A DNA stretch of 64,000 bases from positions 1,255,001 through 1,319,000 of the forward strand of contig NC_133109.1 of NCBI RefSeq assembly GCF_022965805.1, read 5' to 3'. Position 1 is the stretch's first letter. Each line of letters opens with the position of its first letter. The stretch is from Primulina eburnea. Its lineage: Eukaryota; Streptophyta; Magnoliopsida; Lamiales; Gesneriaceae. The notes beneath the pieces are model-generated. The model had not been told where the DNA came from. It was given only the letters and a program-made list of their open reading frames with translations, and made no database searches. Shown here one piece after another: positions 11,247 to 23,252 of the stretch. Made by a program: the position numbers and the translations under genes.

Positions 11247-11453
11247 GTTTTTACTTTCTTTTTTGGTCTGCGAAAATAGAGAGAAAGATGAGAGATTTTA
11301 TAGAGGTAATATGTTATCATAACAAAACTATGGGTCACAGCTGTAAAAAGAATAAATAATAAAAACAATAATGACACATGCATATAAACAGTAGTGTGAT
11401 TGTGGCTCACAATTTTCCTCTGGTTTTACGTCCAGAAACGGCTTCAACGCCTT
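11247..11453 (-). promoter_or_regulatory. Leader of the LOG-like ORF with TATA-like and splice-acceptor-like signals
   Basis: Reading on the minus strand, this 207-bp spacer holds ATTTATTCTTTTTACAG, then CTCTATAAAATCTC (TATA-like, about 50 bp before the ATG), then TTTCTCTCTATTTTCGCAG, an acceptor-like site about 20 bp before the ATG. Either an internal promoter or splicing from the LTR transcript could therefore bring the LOG-like ORF into first position on an mRNA. The sequence alone cannot decide between them. Confidence 0.45.
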
Positions 11454-11999
11454 CTATGAATCGAGGATATGCTTCCCATCCAATTTTCTTATAAATTGGC
11501 AAACATGGTCTTTTTTAGTCGGATTCCCAAGACTATGACGGTCATATTGGAATTGTTTCCATAAACGGAGAAGTTCAATATGCACATGTCCACTAGAATA
11601 CGTCTCAAGAGTCCATAAGATGTTATCTAAAGACTCCTTACTCAGCCCATTCTTAATGAAACCAATTTTATCTTCTCTATTATTGGAAACACATCCCAAA
11701 GATCTGCATCGTTTGTCACAAGTCCATCTCGCACACTTATGACAAACCCCTAAACTTTTGGCCCTTCGTTTTTTCGCATAAGTACTTTTTCCTAATCCAG
11801 GTAAATACCGAATGAGCAATGATTGTGGAACTTCTCCTCCTAATCGGACCTTAGCTTCTATTACAAGACGAATATCTTCTGGAATTTCTTTTTGCATTAG
11901 CAATCTCAATCTTTCGCACCTTCCTGCATAAATTTTTCTTAGAACATTTTCAGAAACAGAGGGAAAATATTTACAAATTTTTGAGAAGATTTCATCCAT
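11454..11999 (-). CDS. Cysteine-rich basic protein resembling carlavirus nucleic-acid-binding protein
   Basis: This 181-aa ORF lies between integrase and the LOG-like ORF of the Athila element, on the same strand. Its centre has a basic run (YAKKRRAKSLG, about 74-84) directly followed by a cysteine cluster, C86, C89, C94, C98 and C103, with H87 inside it; this suggests a zinc finger. A Gly-Ser-Tyr-Ala, Arg-rich stretch leading into a Cys-x2-Cys finger is the signature I know from the cysteine-rich proteins of carlaviruses (Carla_C4 family), RNA/DNA-binding proteins linked to silencing suppression and host gene control. The flanks (1-65, 105-181) are longer than in that family and unrecognised. 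The ORF is unbroken while gag-pol is not. No TATA is seen; a pyrimidine-rich acceptor (TTTTTATCTCAG, AG at 12133-12134) lies upstream. It could instead be a host zinc-finger fragment or a lineage-specific element ORF. Confidence 0.5.
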   Translation of the reverse strand: MDEIFSKICKYFPSVSENVLRKIYAGRCERLRLLMQKEIPEDIRLVIEAKVRLGGEVPQSLLIRYLPGLGKSTYAKKRRAKSLGVCHKCARWTCDKRCRSLGCVSNNREDKIGFIKNGLSKESLDNILWTLETYSSGHVHIELLRLWKQFQYDRHSLGNPTKKDHVCQFIRKLDGKHILDS

Positions 12000-12172
12000 T
12001 TTGAAAAGAAAAGAAATGATTTTTTTTTAATTTTTTGTATCAGAAATTGTGGGAAACTGATTTAACCGACTATGAGAGTCACGGAGTACCGTTATCCGCC
12101 ATTTAAGCGGGAAATAAAAAGATTAAAGAAACCTGAGATAAAAATTAACAAAATTAAATGCAACATAAAAAT

Positions 12173-13711
12173 TTAAGGATCAGAAAGGGAAATAAACTCT
12201 TCTTGAAAGATTTCATTTTCCAAAAATGGTTTAAGCCTTTGTCCATTCACTTTAAAAACATCACCATTTTTAGGATTTTCAATATCCACAGCTCCATAAG
12301 GATATACATGCTTTACAACATATGGGCCTGTCCATCTTGATCGTAATTTTCCTGTGAATATGAGAAGTCGAGAATTATATAGCAAAATTTTTTTACCAAT
12401 CTCAAAAGATTTTTTAAGAATTGTTTTATCATGAAATGACTTGATTTTTGCTTTATAAATCCTTGAATTCTCATACGCGTCATTTCTGAGTTCATCAAGT
12501 TCATTAAGTTGCAATTTACGCAATTTGTTGGCATCATCCATGCTTGAATTTAAAGTTTTGATCACCCAATAAGCTTTATGTTCCAATTCCACATGTAAAT
12601 GACAATGTTTTCCATAAACCAACCTATAGGGAGACATATTCAATGATGTTTTAAAAGCTGTTCGATATGCCTAAAGTGCATCACTAAGTTGCATAGACCA
12701 ATCTTTTCTATTTGAGTTAACAATTTTTTCCAAAATTTGCTTTATCTCCCTATTAGCTAATTCAAATTGTCCATTTGTTTGAGGATGATAAGGAGTAGTT
12801 ACTTTATGAGTAATACCATATTTTTTCATTAATGAAGCAAATGGTTTATTAACAAAGTGAGTTCCCCCATCACTTATCATGGCTCGAGGAATTTCAAATC
12901 TACTAAAAATATTTTCTTTTAAAAATTTGATGACGATTTTATGATCATTTGTTCGACATGGAATTGCCTTTATCCATTTGGAAACATAATCAACTGCAAC
13001 TAAAATATACAAGTATCCAAACGACGGTGGAAAATGTCCCATAAAATCAATTCCCCAATAGTCAAAGATTTCAATTTCAATGATAGGATTCAAAGGCATC
13101 ATGTTTCTTTTTGAAATCGCACCCAATTTTTGACAATTTTCATAGATCTTGCAGATTTCGTGGGTGTCTTTAAACAAAGTGGACCAATAAAATCCACACT
13201 GCAAGATTTTTGCAGCCGTTTTCTTTGAAGAAAAATGTCCTCTGCATGCTTCTGAATGACAAAATTTAATGACACTACTTACCTCATTGTCGGGTATGCA
13301 ACGTCGAAAAATTTGATCTGGACAATACTTGAACAGATACGGATCATCCCAATAAAAGTTTTTTACCTCATTCAAAAATTTTCTTTTATCTTGGGAACTC
13401 CATTGCGGTGACATTTTTCCTGGCACAAGAAAATTTACTATGTTAGCAAACCAAGGTGTAGTAGTAACTGAAAATAGATGTTCATCAGGAAAATTATCGT
13501 TAATTGGTGTTATTTCACAAGATGATCCTGTTACTAGTATCGATAAATGATCGGCTACGACATTCTCGGTTCCTTTTTTATCTTTGATCACAATGTCAAA
13601 TTCTTGGAGCAACAAAATCCATCGTATCAGTCGTGGCTTTGCATCCTGTTTGGTCAACAAATATCTAATAGCAGAATGATCAGTAAACACAATAGTCGTT
13701 GATCCAATCAA
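12173..13711 (-). pseudogene. Athila RNase H end and integrase
   Basis: From 13711 the protein resumes in RNase H ([27 protein letters not shown]) and runs into integrase. The zinc-binding part includes [18 protein letters not shown]. The catalytic triad is visible as [16 protein letters not shown] and [10 protein letters not shown], with 35 residues between the second Asp and the Glu (DD35E). A TAG near 12671 follows the residues DAL; it is one base from TGG, and the usual family text continues AYRTAFKT right after it. The C-terminal part (12643-12173) carries [20 protein letters not shown]. So integrase is interrupted by at least one nonsense mutation. Confidence 0.87.
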
Positions 13712-13740
13712 ATAAGAACGAAATTTATCTAATGCAAATA

Positions 13741-16089
13741 TTACAGCAAGTAGTTTTTTTCAGTTGTGGAGTAATTCATTTGAGCATTGTTTAAAGTTCT
13801 ACTTGCATAATATATCACATAAGGCTTACCTTTTCTTCTTTGACCCAGTACTGCACCGACTGCATAATCACTCGCATCGCACATGATTTCAAATGGTAAA
13901 GACCAGTCAGGAGGTTGCATGATAGGAGCTGATGTTAAATGTCGAATTATTTTATCAAAAACATTTTGACATTCTTGAGTCCACTCAAATGCAGTGTCTT
14001 TTGTTAAGAGGTTACAAATGAGTTTAGAGATTAAACTAAAGTCCTTTATAAACCTCCTATAAAATCCAGCATGTCCCAAAAATGAGCGAATTTCTTTAAT
14101 GGTTTTTGGAGGGGGTAAATTGGCAATGACATCAACTTTTGCTTTATCAACTTCAATTCCATGAGATGACACGACATGTCCCAAAACAATTCCAGAAGTA
14201 ATCATGTAATGACATTTTTTCCAATTTAAAATAAGACCTTTTTCCTCGCATATTTTTAAAACTTTTTCCAAATTTTCAAGACAATTATCAAATGTATTCC
14301 CAAAGACAGTTAAATCATCCATGAAAATTTCCAAACAATTTTCAACCATGTCGCAAAAAATGCTTAACATACATCTTTGAAATGTTTCTGGGGCATTGCA
14401 TAATCCAAATGACATCCTTCTAAATGCAAATGTTCCAAAAGGACATGTGAATGTAGATTTTTCTTGATCTTCGAGTGCAATGGGAATTTGATAATAACCT
14501 GAATATCCATCAAGAAAACAGTAGTATGGATGACCTGCTACTCTTTCTAAAATTTGATCCAAAAATGGTAATGGAAAATGAACTTTTCTAGTGGCGTCAT
14601 TTAATTTTCTATAATCAATACACATCCGCCAACTAGATGGGACTCGAATTGTTAACAATTCACCTTTTTCATTTTTTATCACTGTGATGCCAGATTTTTT
14701 TGGAACTACTTGTGTTGGGCTTACCCACTTACTATCAGAAATAAGGTAGATAATCCCAACATCAAGTAGTTTGAGAACTTCAGTTTTCACAACGTCTTTC
14801 ATGTGTGGATTTAATCTCCTTTGTGGTTGTTGAGATGTTTTACCATTTTCTTCTAAGTGAATTTTGTGAGTGCAAATTAGTGGATTAATGCCCTTAAGAT
14901 CTTTTAGTGTCCAACCAATTGCATTTTTATGTCTTTTAAGCATATCAACTAATTGACCTTCTTGATTACTTGATAGTTTGGAAGAAATTACCACCGGATA
15001 TGTTTCATCTTCTCCAAGAAATGCATACTTCAATTCTTCTGTCAAGGGTTTTAACTCCAATATGGGTGGTTCGTCTTTGTTATCATATTTTGCCTCAAAT
15101 TCTTTTTCTGATCCCGGTAACGGGTGATACATAATAAAATCATCAAGATCAATTTCAATATTTTCTTTTACAGTATCGATTGAAAAAATATCTAATAGAT
15201 CACGAGTACTCCCTTCTTGAATGTTTTCTTCCACAAAAGTTTCAATAAGATTTTCATCTTCACTTTCATCTCCTTTGTCATGTGGTTGCTTACAAAGATT
15301 AAACACATTAAGCTCCAAGGTCATGTTACCAAATGACAACTTCATTATTCCATTCCTGCAATTTATAAGAGCATTAGAAGTTGCTAAAAATGGACGACCT
15401 AAAATTACAGGAATTGCATTACAAGCTTCAATAGGTTGTGTATCTAAAACTATGAATTCAACAGGATATACAAAGTTATCAAGTTGGACCAACACGTCTT
15501 CTACCATACCTCTTGGCACTTTAACAGATCTATCAGCAAGTAAAAGTGTTACCGAAGTAGGTTTTAACTCGCCTAGATTGAGTTCTTGATAAACTGAATA
15601 TGGAAGTAAATTCACACTAGCTCCAAGGTCAAGCAATGCTTTTTTAATTTTTCGTTCTCCAATAATACAAGAAATAGTAGGACAACCTGGGTCTTTGTAT
15701 TTCAAAGTATTATTATTTTGAATGATTGCACTTACTTGTTCGGCTAAAAATGCTTTCTTTTTCACATTCAATTTTCTTTTCACAGTGCACAAGTCTTTCA
15801 AAAATTTGGCATATGATGGTACCTGTTTTATTGCATCTAATAAAGGAATATTAACTTTTACTTGTTTAAAAATATCATATATATCAGAATTCAAATTTTA
15901 TTTTTTTGTATTTTTCAATGCATGAGGGAATGGTGGTGACACTGTCTGTTGAACCTCCTCTTCGCAAGTTATGGGTTCCACTTCCTTACCCTTTGAAGTT
16001 GATTTATCATCATCTTCACAAGGTTCAATAATGGATTTTTCCACAACCTTACCACTTCGAAGGATAATAACAGATTTTACCTGATCCAT
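13741..16089 (-). pseudogene. Athila protease, reverse transcriptase and start of RNase H
   Basis: A short leader ORF (16089-15898, opening MDQVKSVIILRSGK) ends in a stop just before the long 717-aa ORF 15894-13741. That ORF has the aspartic protease motif LLDLGASVNLLP (catalytic Asp 89; DLGAS instead of the usual DTGAS is usual for Athila). RT motifs follow: WRMCIDYRKLNDATRK, YCFLDGYSGYYQIP, the FMDD active site (about 14310-14325) and GHVVSSHGIEVDKAKVDVI. The start of RNase H (IMCDASDYAVGAVLG) comes before the ORF stops at 13741. The rest of RNase H lies in another frame, so a frameshift separates the halves near 13740. Confidence 0.88.
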
Positions 16090-17405
16090 CGGTTGAGTTC
16101 CAGAAGTTCCAGTTTGTGAATGATGATCCTTGGGATTAGGCAGAGTTGTGAAGAAAATTTACCTTTTTCATGAATATTAAGTGCAGATGCAAATTTAGCA
16201 AGAGTATCTTTCAAATCTGTCATGGTTTGAGCAGTTTGAGTATTGATAGACTCTTGCTTTGTAATGAAAGAATTCAATAAATCTTCCAAATTCCTTTTAG
16301 GTGGAGGAACATAAGGTGCATAATTTTGAAAATTTTGTTGATTTTGAAAATGTGGTTGCGGAAATTGTGCAGCATTATCATTCCTCCAATTAAAATTTGG
16401 ATGATTTTGCCAACCTGGATTGTAATTTTGAGAAAATGGTTCAAAATTTGGCCTTTTGAAATTGTTCAAAACATTGACTTGTTCATGGAGACATTCTTTA
16501 AAAGAGGGTAAAGTGAGACAATCTTTTGTAAAATGATCACTTGTATCACAGATGTGACACACAATTTCTTGAACATATTTTAATTGACCATTCTTTTTCA
16601 ATTCAAGTGCCTCAACTTTTCTTGCCAAAGAGGTAAATCTAGCTTGAAGATCATGTTCATCTTTGAGAGTGTACATACCTCCACCAGATGTAGGAGATTG
16701 AATCTTGTTTGATGGTTCGATTGTACCTATATTGTCCCAATTTTGAGCATTTCAGCTAATGAATCGAGATACTCAATTGCCTCGTTTGGATCTTTATCTT
16801 CAAATGTTCCATTACACATAAATTCAATCATTTGCCTATCTTTAGGTGTTAAGCCTTCATAAAATTGAGAAACAACCCTCCAAATTTCAAAACCATGATG
16901 TGGACAAAGATTAAGCAATTCTTTGTATCTATCCCAACACTGATAAAAAGTTTCTCCTTGTTTTTGAGTGAAAATGATGATTTGCCTTTTGAAAGAATTT
17001 GTTCCATGTGATGGAAAAAACTTTTTCAAAAATTGTTGTTGCAATTCATCCCAAGTTCGAATGGATCCCGATCTAAGATTTTGTAGCCAAGTTTTAGCTT
17101 TATCTTTTAAAGAAAAAGGAAAAAGCTTAAGTCGAATGGTGTTCATGCTACAATTTAGATCATTATATGTGTTGCACACTTCTTCAAATTCTCGTAAATA
17201 CATGTATGGATTTTCAGAATCTAAGCCATGAAAGTTGGATAATACCAGACTTAAAATTGAAATGAGATGCATCAGGGGGAAAAACTAGACATGAAGGTGC
17301 ACTAGTACGTGTAGGATTCATGTGATCTCTAAGTGTTCTTCGTCTATCATGATCATGTTAAGATTGAATTTCATCTTCATTTTCTTAGATGTGTTCTTCC
17401 GCCAT
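16077..17405 (-). pseudogene. Athila gag, broken by nonsense and frameshift mutations
   Basis: A plausible start is the ATG at 17405-17403 (MAEEHI). It is followed by two in-frame TAA codons, both one C-to-T step from CAA, and by a frameshift near 17230. The core gag domain (about 17230-16727) is well preserved: NFHGLDSENPYMYLREFEEV, WDELQQQFLKKFFPSH, FEDKDPNEAIEYLDSLAEML. A second segment (16676-16077) carries the zinc knuckle CHICDTSDHFTKDC (C-x2-C-x4-H-x4-C), which packages RNA, followed by an Asn/Gln/Pro-rich stretch. The gene cannot make one continuous protein as it stands. Confidence 0.85.
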
Positions 17406-17584
17406 GTTTTGTAAAAATAAAAGGTTATTTCGAATGAGTCGACCACTAAGTGTACATGACCAAATGCTCATGCAAATGCAAATGAAAATGCAACAGAATA
17501 AAAACACACAAAAGCAATAAAAATTCAAATAAAGAAAAATAAACTATAAAGGAAATTAAATAGACTTGAAATTAAATTATACTT

Positions 17585-17601
17585 CCCCGGCAATGACGTC
17601 A
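17585..17601 (-). promoter_or_regulatory. Athila primer binding site (tRNA-Asp type)
   Basis: On the plus strand CCCCGGCAATGACGTCA matches the 3' end of plant tRNA-Asp (CCCCGGCAACGGCGCCA, recalled) at 14 of 17 positions. It lies six bases inside the 5' LTR. Athila elements are known to use tRNA-Asp, so position, orientation and lineage agree. Confidence 0.8.
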
Positions 17602-17607
17602 AAAACT

Positions 17608-19093
17608 TGTTGCGACTCTGATTGTTGCACTCCCAGGAGCAGGTTGTCCACAAGTAGTATAATTCGGTGAGTCCGATATCGTATCCACATGGAAGCTAAG
17701 GTAATTACAAGTCCACTACAATGTTTTTTTGTTTTGTTTTGTTTTTGTTTCTTTTTAATTTTAATTGTTTGAATCTTTAATGGGTAAATTTTAATTGTTT
17801 CAAATTTTAATTTAAGTAGTTGAGATTAAAGGATCCACTCTTGGTATTTTTATAAAGTTAATATTAACGAATAATATTGAAATTCACTTAATAAAATGGT
17901 TCCAATATATTAAATAATCATATTTATATTATATTATATATTATTATCTTATAAGTATATAACATATACCAAAACTTATAAATGTGGTCAAGTATTTATT
18001 GTGCTATATATATATTTGTAAACACTAAATCAAGGTTCCCACTTTAAATGGTTGGTAAAACCAAACTAACATTTAAATGATACCAAGAAATTAATATTAT
18101 GATATATTCATATATCATAAATCAAGACATCCACTTTAAATGGTTGGTAAAACCAAACTAACATTTAAATGGTTCCAAGAATTTAGTGTAACATATATCA
18201 ACAATAAATCAAAACTCCCACTTGTAAGTAGGGTATAAAAATACTTAAAGAAATAAATATAACATAAACAATAAATAACGATTAAATAATATAAAACATG
18301 GATTCTTACCTTTTAGTAACCTTATTATCATGCCAAGAGTTTCACCTTTTCATCTCAACTTTAGGAAGTTAGCTATTCATTATTCAAAGTGTAAAACTTT
18401 GAATATGAAATTATCATGCTAATTATATTTAAATGAAGAAATAAAAGAAAAATATAGAGAGAAATATTATGAACTCAAAGGTTTGTTCATAGAATGAGGG
18501 ATATCTCAATACATTACAACACCCCTATTTATAGCCAAATTTGGGGAGACAACCACAAATAAAATATTATTTTTTTTACACAAAAGTCTTCATTGGTGTT
18601 CCGAGATATGATATTATATTACACTTCACTTTTGAAAATCTTCTTCTCCGAATTTACTTCTTCACATAAAAAGAAACATGTGGATAATTGAGTTGTATAG
18701 TAGTGGTATTTTTTTCAAACCATTTGACCAAGTAATTTGAGAGATATGGTCAAAATACTAGAGCATGGTAAAACTGCCACTCCTTTGATAACTTTATTTG
18801 TTGCTTAATTTGATCCCACTTGTGAGAAGATTTTTATCTCATGCTTGCCATCAATATTGTAGATATTAACATAAACTTTCTATAGGTGCAAGAATCATCT
18901 TAATTCCATTTGAAACTCCAAGTTTATTCTTGTTTTATCGAACCTGTAAAAAAATAGTAAAAACTTGCAATTACACAACTTATATTTTATACAATTTATT
19001 ATAAAACATATAATATTTAAACATTTAATAAAACAAAAGCTATATATTTATATTATAAAACATTTAATTAATGTACAATTTTTATGTTTATCA
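17608..19093 (-). repeat. Athila 5' LTR (1486 bp)
   Basis: Matches the 3' LTR with scattered substitutions and small indels, several of them in the first 130 bp. The promoter TATA box lies at about 18525-18540 on the minus strand (CTATAAATAGGGG), and transcription would run leftward into gag. The two hairpin-forming repeats of the 3' LTR are also here (about 18035-18175). Confidence 0.93.
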
Positions 19094-19189
19094 AATATAT
19101 CATGAGATTTTGACAAATTGAAATTTTGTATTTATTTTTTTTTGTGATGTACAAATATTGATGTTTATGTAGTATCACATGAATGAAAC

Positions 19190-20748
19190 AAAATATTGTG
19201 GGATAGATCAGTTTCAAAGTGAGAGCGGTACTGAATTCACAAACAAATTCTTGAATCTTATCTAGATGATCAAGGATTCCAACATAGATCCTCAATAGCT
19301 ATAACCACTCAGCAGAATGGTGTTGCTGAGAGAATGAATAGAACCTTAAAGAAGCTATTAGAACAATGCTTGCTGATTCCAGGATTTTTCAATGATTTTT
19401 GGTAGAAGAAATAAACACTGCATGCTACACACATAATTGAAAAATGATTAATAAAAAGAATTGGTAAAACACCTTATGAGATATTGAATAATTGGAAACA
19501 TAATGTGTCTTAATTCATGTGTTTGGTTGTAAGTGTTATATTCATAATACTGACAAAAATCATTTATCTGTTTTCAATGTTAAATCATATGTCTGTATGA
19601 TTTTTGGCTATTTTGCAGCCAATAGTATTTTCGTGTGTTTAATAAAAATACATTAATTGTTGAGTTTGATGAAACCAACTGACTAATAACCAAACTAAAC
19701 TTGTTGATCTAAATAAGTGCATCAAAGACACGTATATGGAACGTGAAAGTGAAGATGAGGACGTTGCGAACAAGAGAATTAATCAATCACCTGAACCTGT
19801 GATTCTAGATCAGTCAACTAGACATGTTATTGAGGAACAAGAAGACGATGTTGATAACCAAGCTGATATGAACCAAACTGAAGTAAACTAGACTGATTAT
19901 AATCTAGCTGATGGTAACCCGACTGAAGAAAACCAAACTGATCTTACTCAGGACAATGCTGACAACAATCCTCTCAGACCATGTTACAAATGGAGTAAGA
20001 CTCACCCACCATCTCTGGTGATCGGTAACCCATCATCATCCCGAATAACTAGAAAATATATGCTAAATGAATTTTCGCATTTAGCTTTTATTTCACAATT
20101 AAAACCTAATAAGATAGACAAAGCTTTAATGGATAACAATTTGATTGAAGAAATGCATGATGAACTAAACCAATTTGAGATACATAAGTTTTGGTGCTTA
20201 GTTCCTAGGCCCACCCACCACTCAGTCATAGGAACTCAGTGGGTTATAGAAACAAGCTGAATGAAGAAGGATTTCTAATTAGAAATAAAACATTATTAGT
20301 CACACAAGAATTTAGGCAAGAAGAAAACATAATGAAATATTTACATCAGTAGATAGATTAGAGGCAATCAAAATTTTTTGTTTATGCTACTTATAATAAT
20401 TTCAAAGTGTTTTCGATGGATGTAAGGATAGTTTTTTGTCAATGGCCAACTGCAAGAAGAAGTATATGTAAAACAGCATCCAGGTTTTGTTAAACATACC
20501 TTACCGAATAATGTGATTATATTAAATAAAGCCTTGTATGGATTAATACAATCACCACAACATTGTCATCATGATTTAAAAATTGGTTCTGTTGATAAAA
20601 CATTGTTTACGTTTGTTGAAAATGATCTTACTCTACTAGTTCAAATATATGTTGCTGGTATAATTTTTAGTTCAACTAACTCAAAATTGTATGAGAAACT
20701 TTCAAAGTCGATGTATGAAAAGTTTGATATGAGCATGATAGGTGAACT
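19190..20748 (+). pseudogene. Copia (SIRE-type) integrase-to-RT remnant
   Basis: In shifting frames the plus strand reads integrase pieces (SGTEFTNK, then QQNGVAERMNRTLK) and later RT pieces: MIGNPSSSRITRKYMLNEF, RPTHHSVIGTQWV, LNKALYGLIQSP. Many stops and frameshifts are present, and the usual YVDD is YVAG. The text is closely parallel to the larger copia element at 53918-59068, so it is an older relative. Its left end meets the Athila duplication, and its right end is cut by the LTR starting at 20749. Confidence 0.8.
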
Positions 20749-23252
20749 TGTAACGTCTGAAAATCAGTCCACATAGATCGCATACATGAAAATTATTAAA
20801 TTCCTAAAATATTGTAATAAAATTATTTTTGATGCATGAATGATATATTTTGAGTAACTAAATGATTGATTGTGTAATTTTGATTGAGTTCATAAATTAA
20901 AATTTTCAGACGAATATCGGTGATTGGTTGGACAGAGGGCTGGAGACGATTAAGTTGCTAAAGATTTAAAAGCTAAATTATTATTTCTAGTTAAGAAAAT
21001 ATTTATTTTAAATATTTAAGAATTATTGCATTTAAGGTAAAGTTTAAATTAATTAGTGGGAGCAATGAATTTTATATAATTTTTAAGGGATTTTTGGAAA
21101 TATGTATTTTTAAATCTTTTAATTTGAGGCCTTATTATTTTATAAATCTTAATGATCCTAAATTATTATTTAAAACTCTAGGGTTAATTAAGCCCAATAA
21201 TTAAGTGTTTAGGAAATCTTTTTAAATTATTTTTAAAAGACTTCTACACACATAAACTATAGACACACACACACACACACACCCCCACACACACCGAACA
21301 CACACACACAATTTACGTGAAATTGAAAGTGAAGGTAGAACATCGGCCGAAACTCGGAGCTCTTGGGCAAGTAAAGTTTCAAATTTTTTTCTCCTTCGTT
21401 GTTCGATTTTCTTCATCGTTCTTCCTTCCAGTAACGATCACCTGATTCCCTTGCATCACAATTAGGTTTTTGGTGGGGTATCGACGAGAAAAAAAGGGTA
21501 GAAATTATCTTCCGTTCGTCATCGACGTTCGATCGCTTTGGTATTCATATTTCGAGCGTTTTAAACGTAAAGACACGTTTCAAAACTTTCTTTTTGTACC
21601 ATTCAAATCATAATATGGGTGTTTATGTTTTAAAGCACGGAAATTATATTGATCAAATTATTTGACGGTTGGATGAATATTTTTCAAAGTTTTGACGTTT
21701 TTGCACTCGTTTGAGACATGTTATGATTTCTAAAGGACATGCCGCCGTTATAGGACATTAAAGTATTGTAAAAGTGTCGTTTAAGGAATAAACAAAGGCT
21801 GGAAAGTAGCAAAGGAAGTGTATGGTGGGGGCTTGAAAGTTAGGGTTTTCCTTGCATGTTTTGGGATGTTTCCATCGACTAGGTTACAGGGTGCGAAAGG
21901 GCTGGTGTGGCTAGTCAGGGGCTGATCCAACAGGGCCAGTAGGGTCCAGGAGGGTGGCTGGTGGTCTGAAAATGGTCTAGTCCAAGGTGGCTCGAGAGTT
22001 TTAGGCGGGCGGCTTGGTTGGGAGAAAAAGGTTCGAAAATGGCTAGGGAAAGAGATGGGGCTCGAACCGTGGTTCAAGGGGATGGTTCATGACTCATGGG
22101 AGAAGTTTAGGAATGAAAAGTGTAAGTTTAAAATTTGGGAAGAAAATATTAATTTTTGAATTAATCCGGGTTTGGAACGCTTCACGGTTTAGTTTTTAAG
22201 TCATTAAAAATATTAGAAATCAAATTTAAGATTATATGATGAATTGGGATAGGCTCGAGCCAATAAAAGTAAGAAAAAGTAAAAATGGGAAGTTCGAGGT
22301 CCAGGGGCAAATGATCATTTTACGTCCCAGGTAGTTTAAAAGGTCTGACAGTGTCCCAAAAATTCATAATACATTCTAAATGATATTTTATAATGTTTAT
22401 GATGAAAATATGATATTTGCAAATGTTGTACGATTTTTTTCCCGAAAAATGCTATTTTACGATTTTTGAAGGATACTATATTTTATAAATAAAAGTAAAA
22501 GAAAAATATTTTAAAAGAAGTGAATTGACTGTGACAAAAAAAGATATGATTGGTGATATCGTGAGGGAAAAGGCCCCAGAGGGAGTTCGACGAACGTATT
22601 TCCATATTTGGCCACAACCTAGTGACAAGAGTTGCTAACGCTCCGCACCCAGGTATTTGGTATAGCTAGACTGATCAATTGACCATGATGATATGATAGT
22701 CACTTTCAAGTATCAAACTTCACCCAAAATGATATACGATGATGAAAGGCTTTATGATTTATATATGATTACAAGTTTCACACCAGCTTATTTTAAATAA
22801 GATTATGATTTTTAAATGTATGTGCCTATATATGTATTATTTGATATTTATGATTAGAATGTGTTGAGTCATTAGACTCACTAGGTTTGGATGGTCGCAG
22901 GTGAGGATGATTTTTGAGGGAGACGCTAAAACTTAGAGTGGATCGGATCTGACAGTACACTCCCAGGTGACTTTAATTTTGCGCATTAGATTAAGATTTA
23001 AAGTTTTAAAGTAAAGATTTTGAGGATTATTTTATTAAATATTTTATAATTTATTTTGAAGTTTAGTTGTTGCATTATTTTAAAATGGATATACGATTTT
23101 GTGGGTGATGATTTATGGATTTAATGCATTTAAGATTTTTAAATATTAGTTTTATGTTGGATGATTTTGAAGTTAGAAGAAAATGTTTCATTTAAGAAAA
23201 CAAATTTTTTTAATATTTATTTAAATTAAAGTTAAAAATAAGAGATTTTTCA
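20749..23252 (+). repeat. 5' LTR of the old Ty3/gypsy element
   Basis: It runs from TGTAACGTCTG to GAGATTTTTCA, about 2.5 kb, directly before a decayed tRNA-Met-type primer site. It contains an AC microsatellite (about 21266-21310). The text GAGTCATTAGACTCACTAGG (about 22866-22885) recurs in reverse in the solo LTR at 40546-44967, which links the two families. Confidence 0.8.

Larger units (their letters stand above)
7893..19093 (-). mobile_element. Complete Ty3/gypsy Athila-type LTR retrotransposon with two extra ORFs
   Basis: The 11.2-kb element has LTRs at 7893-9375 (3') and 17608-19093 (5'), both starting TGTT and ending ATCA on the plus strand, and is flanked by the 5-bp duplication AATAT (7888-7892 and 19094-19098). 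The primer site, the purine tract and all element genes point to the minus strand. The order is 5' LTR, gag, protease, RT/RNase H, integrase, two extra ORFs, 3' LTR. The gag (FHGLDSENPY, FPFSLKDKAKTWL) and RT (YCFLDGYSGYYQIPIA) are typical of the Athila lineage, whose members often carry an env-like ORF where the two extra ORFs sit here. LTRs differ by a few percent by eye, so the insertion is not recent. Confidence 0.93.

Noticed and set aside
11219..11410. 63-aa hydrophobic ORF overlapping the LOG-like start
   Set aside because: Occupies the leader with TATA and acceptor signals; the hydrophobic stretch comes from T-rich non-coding DNA.
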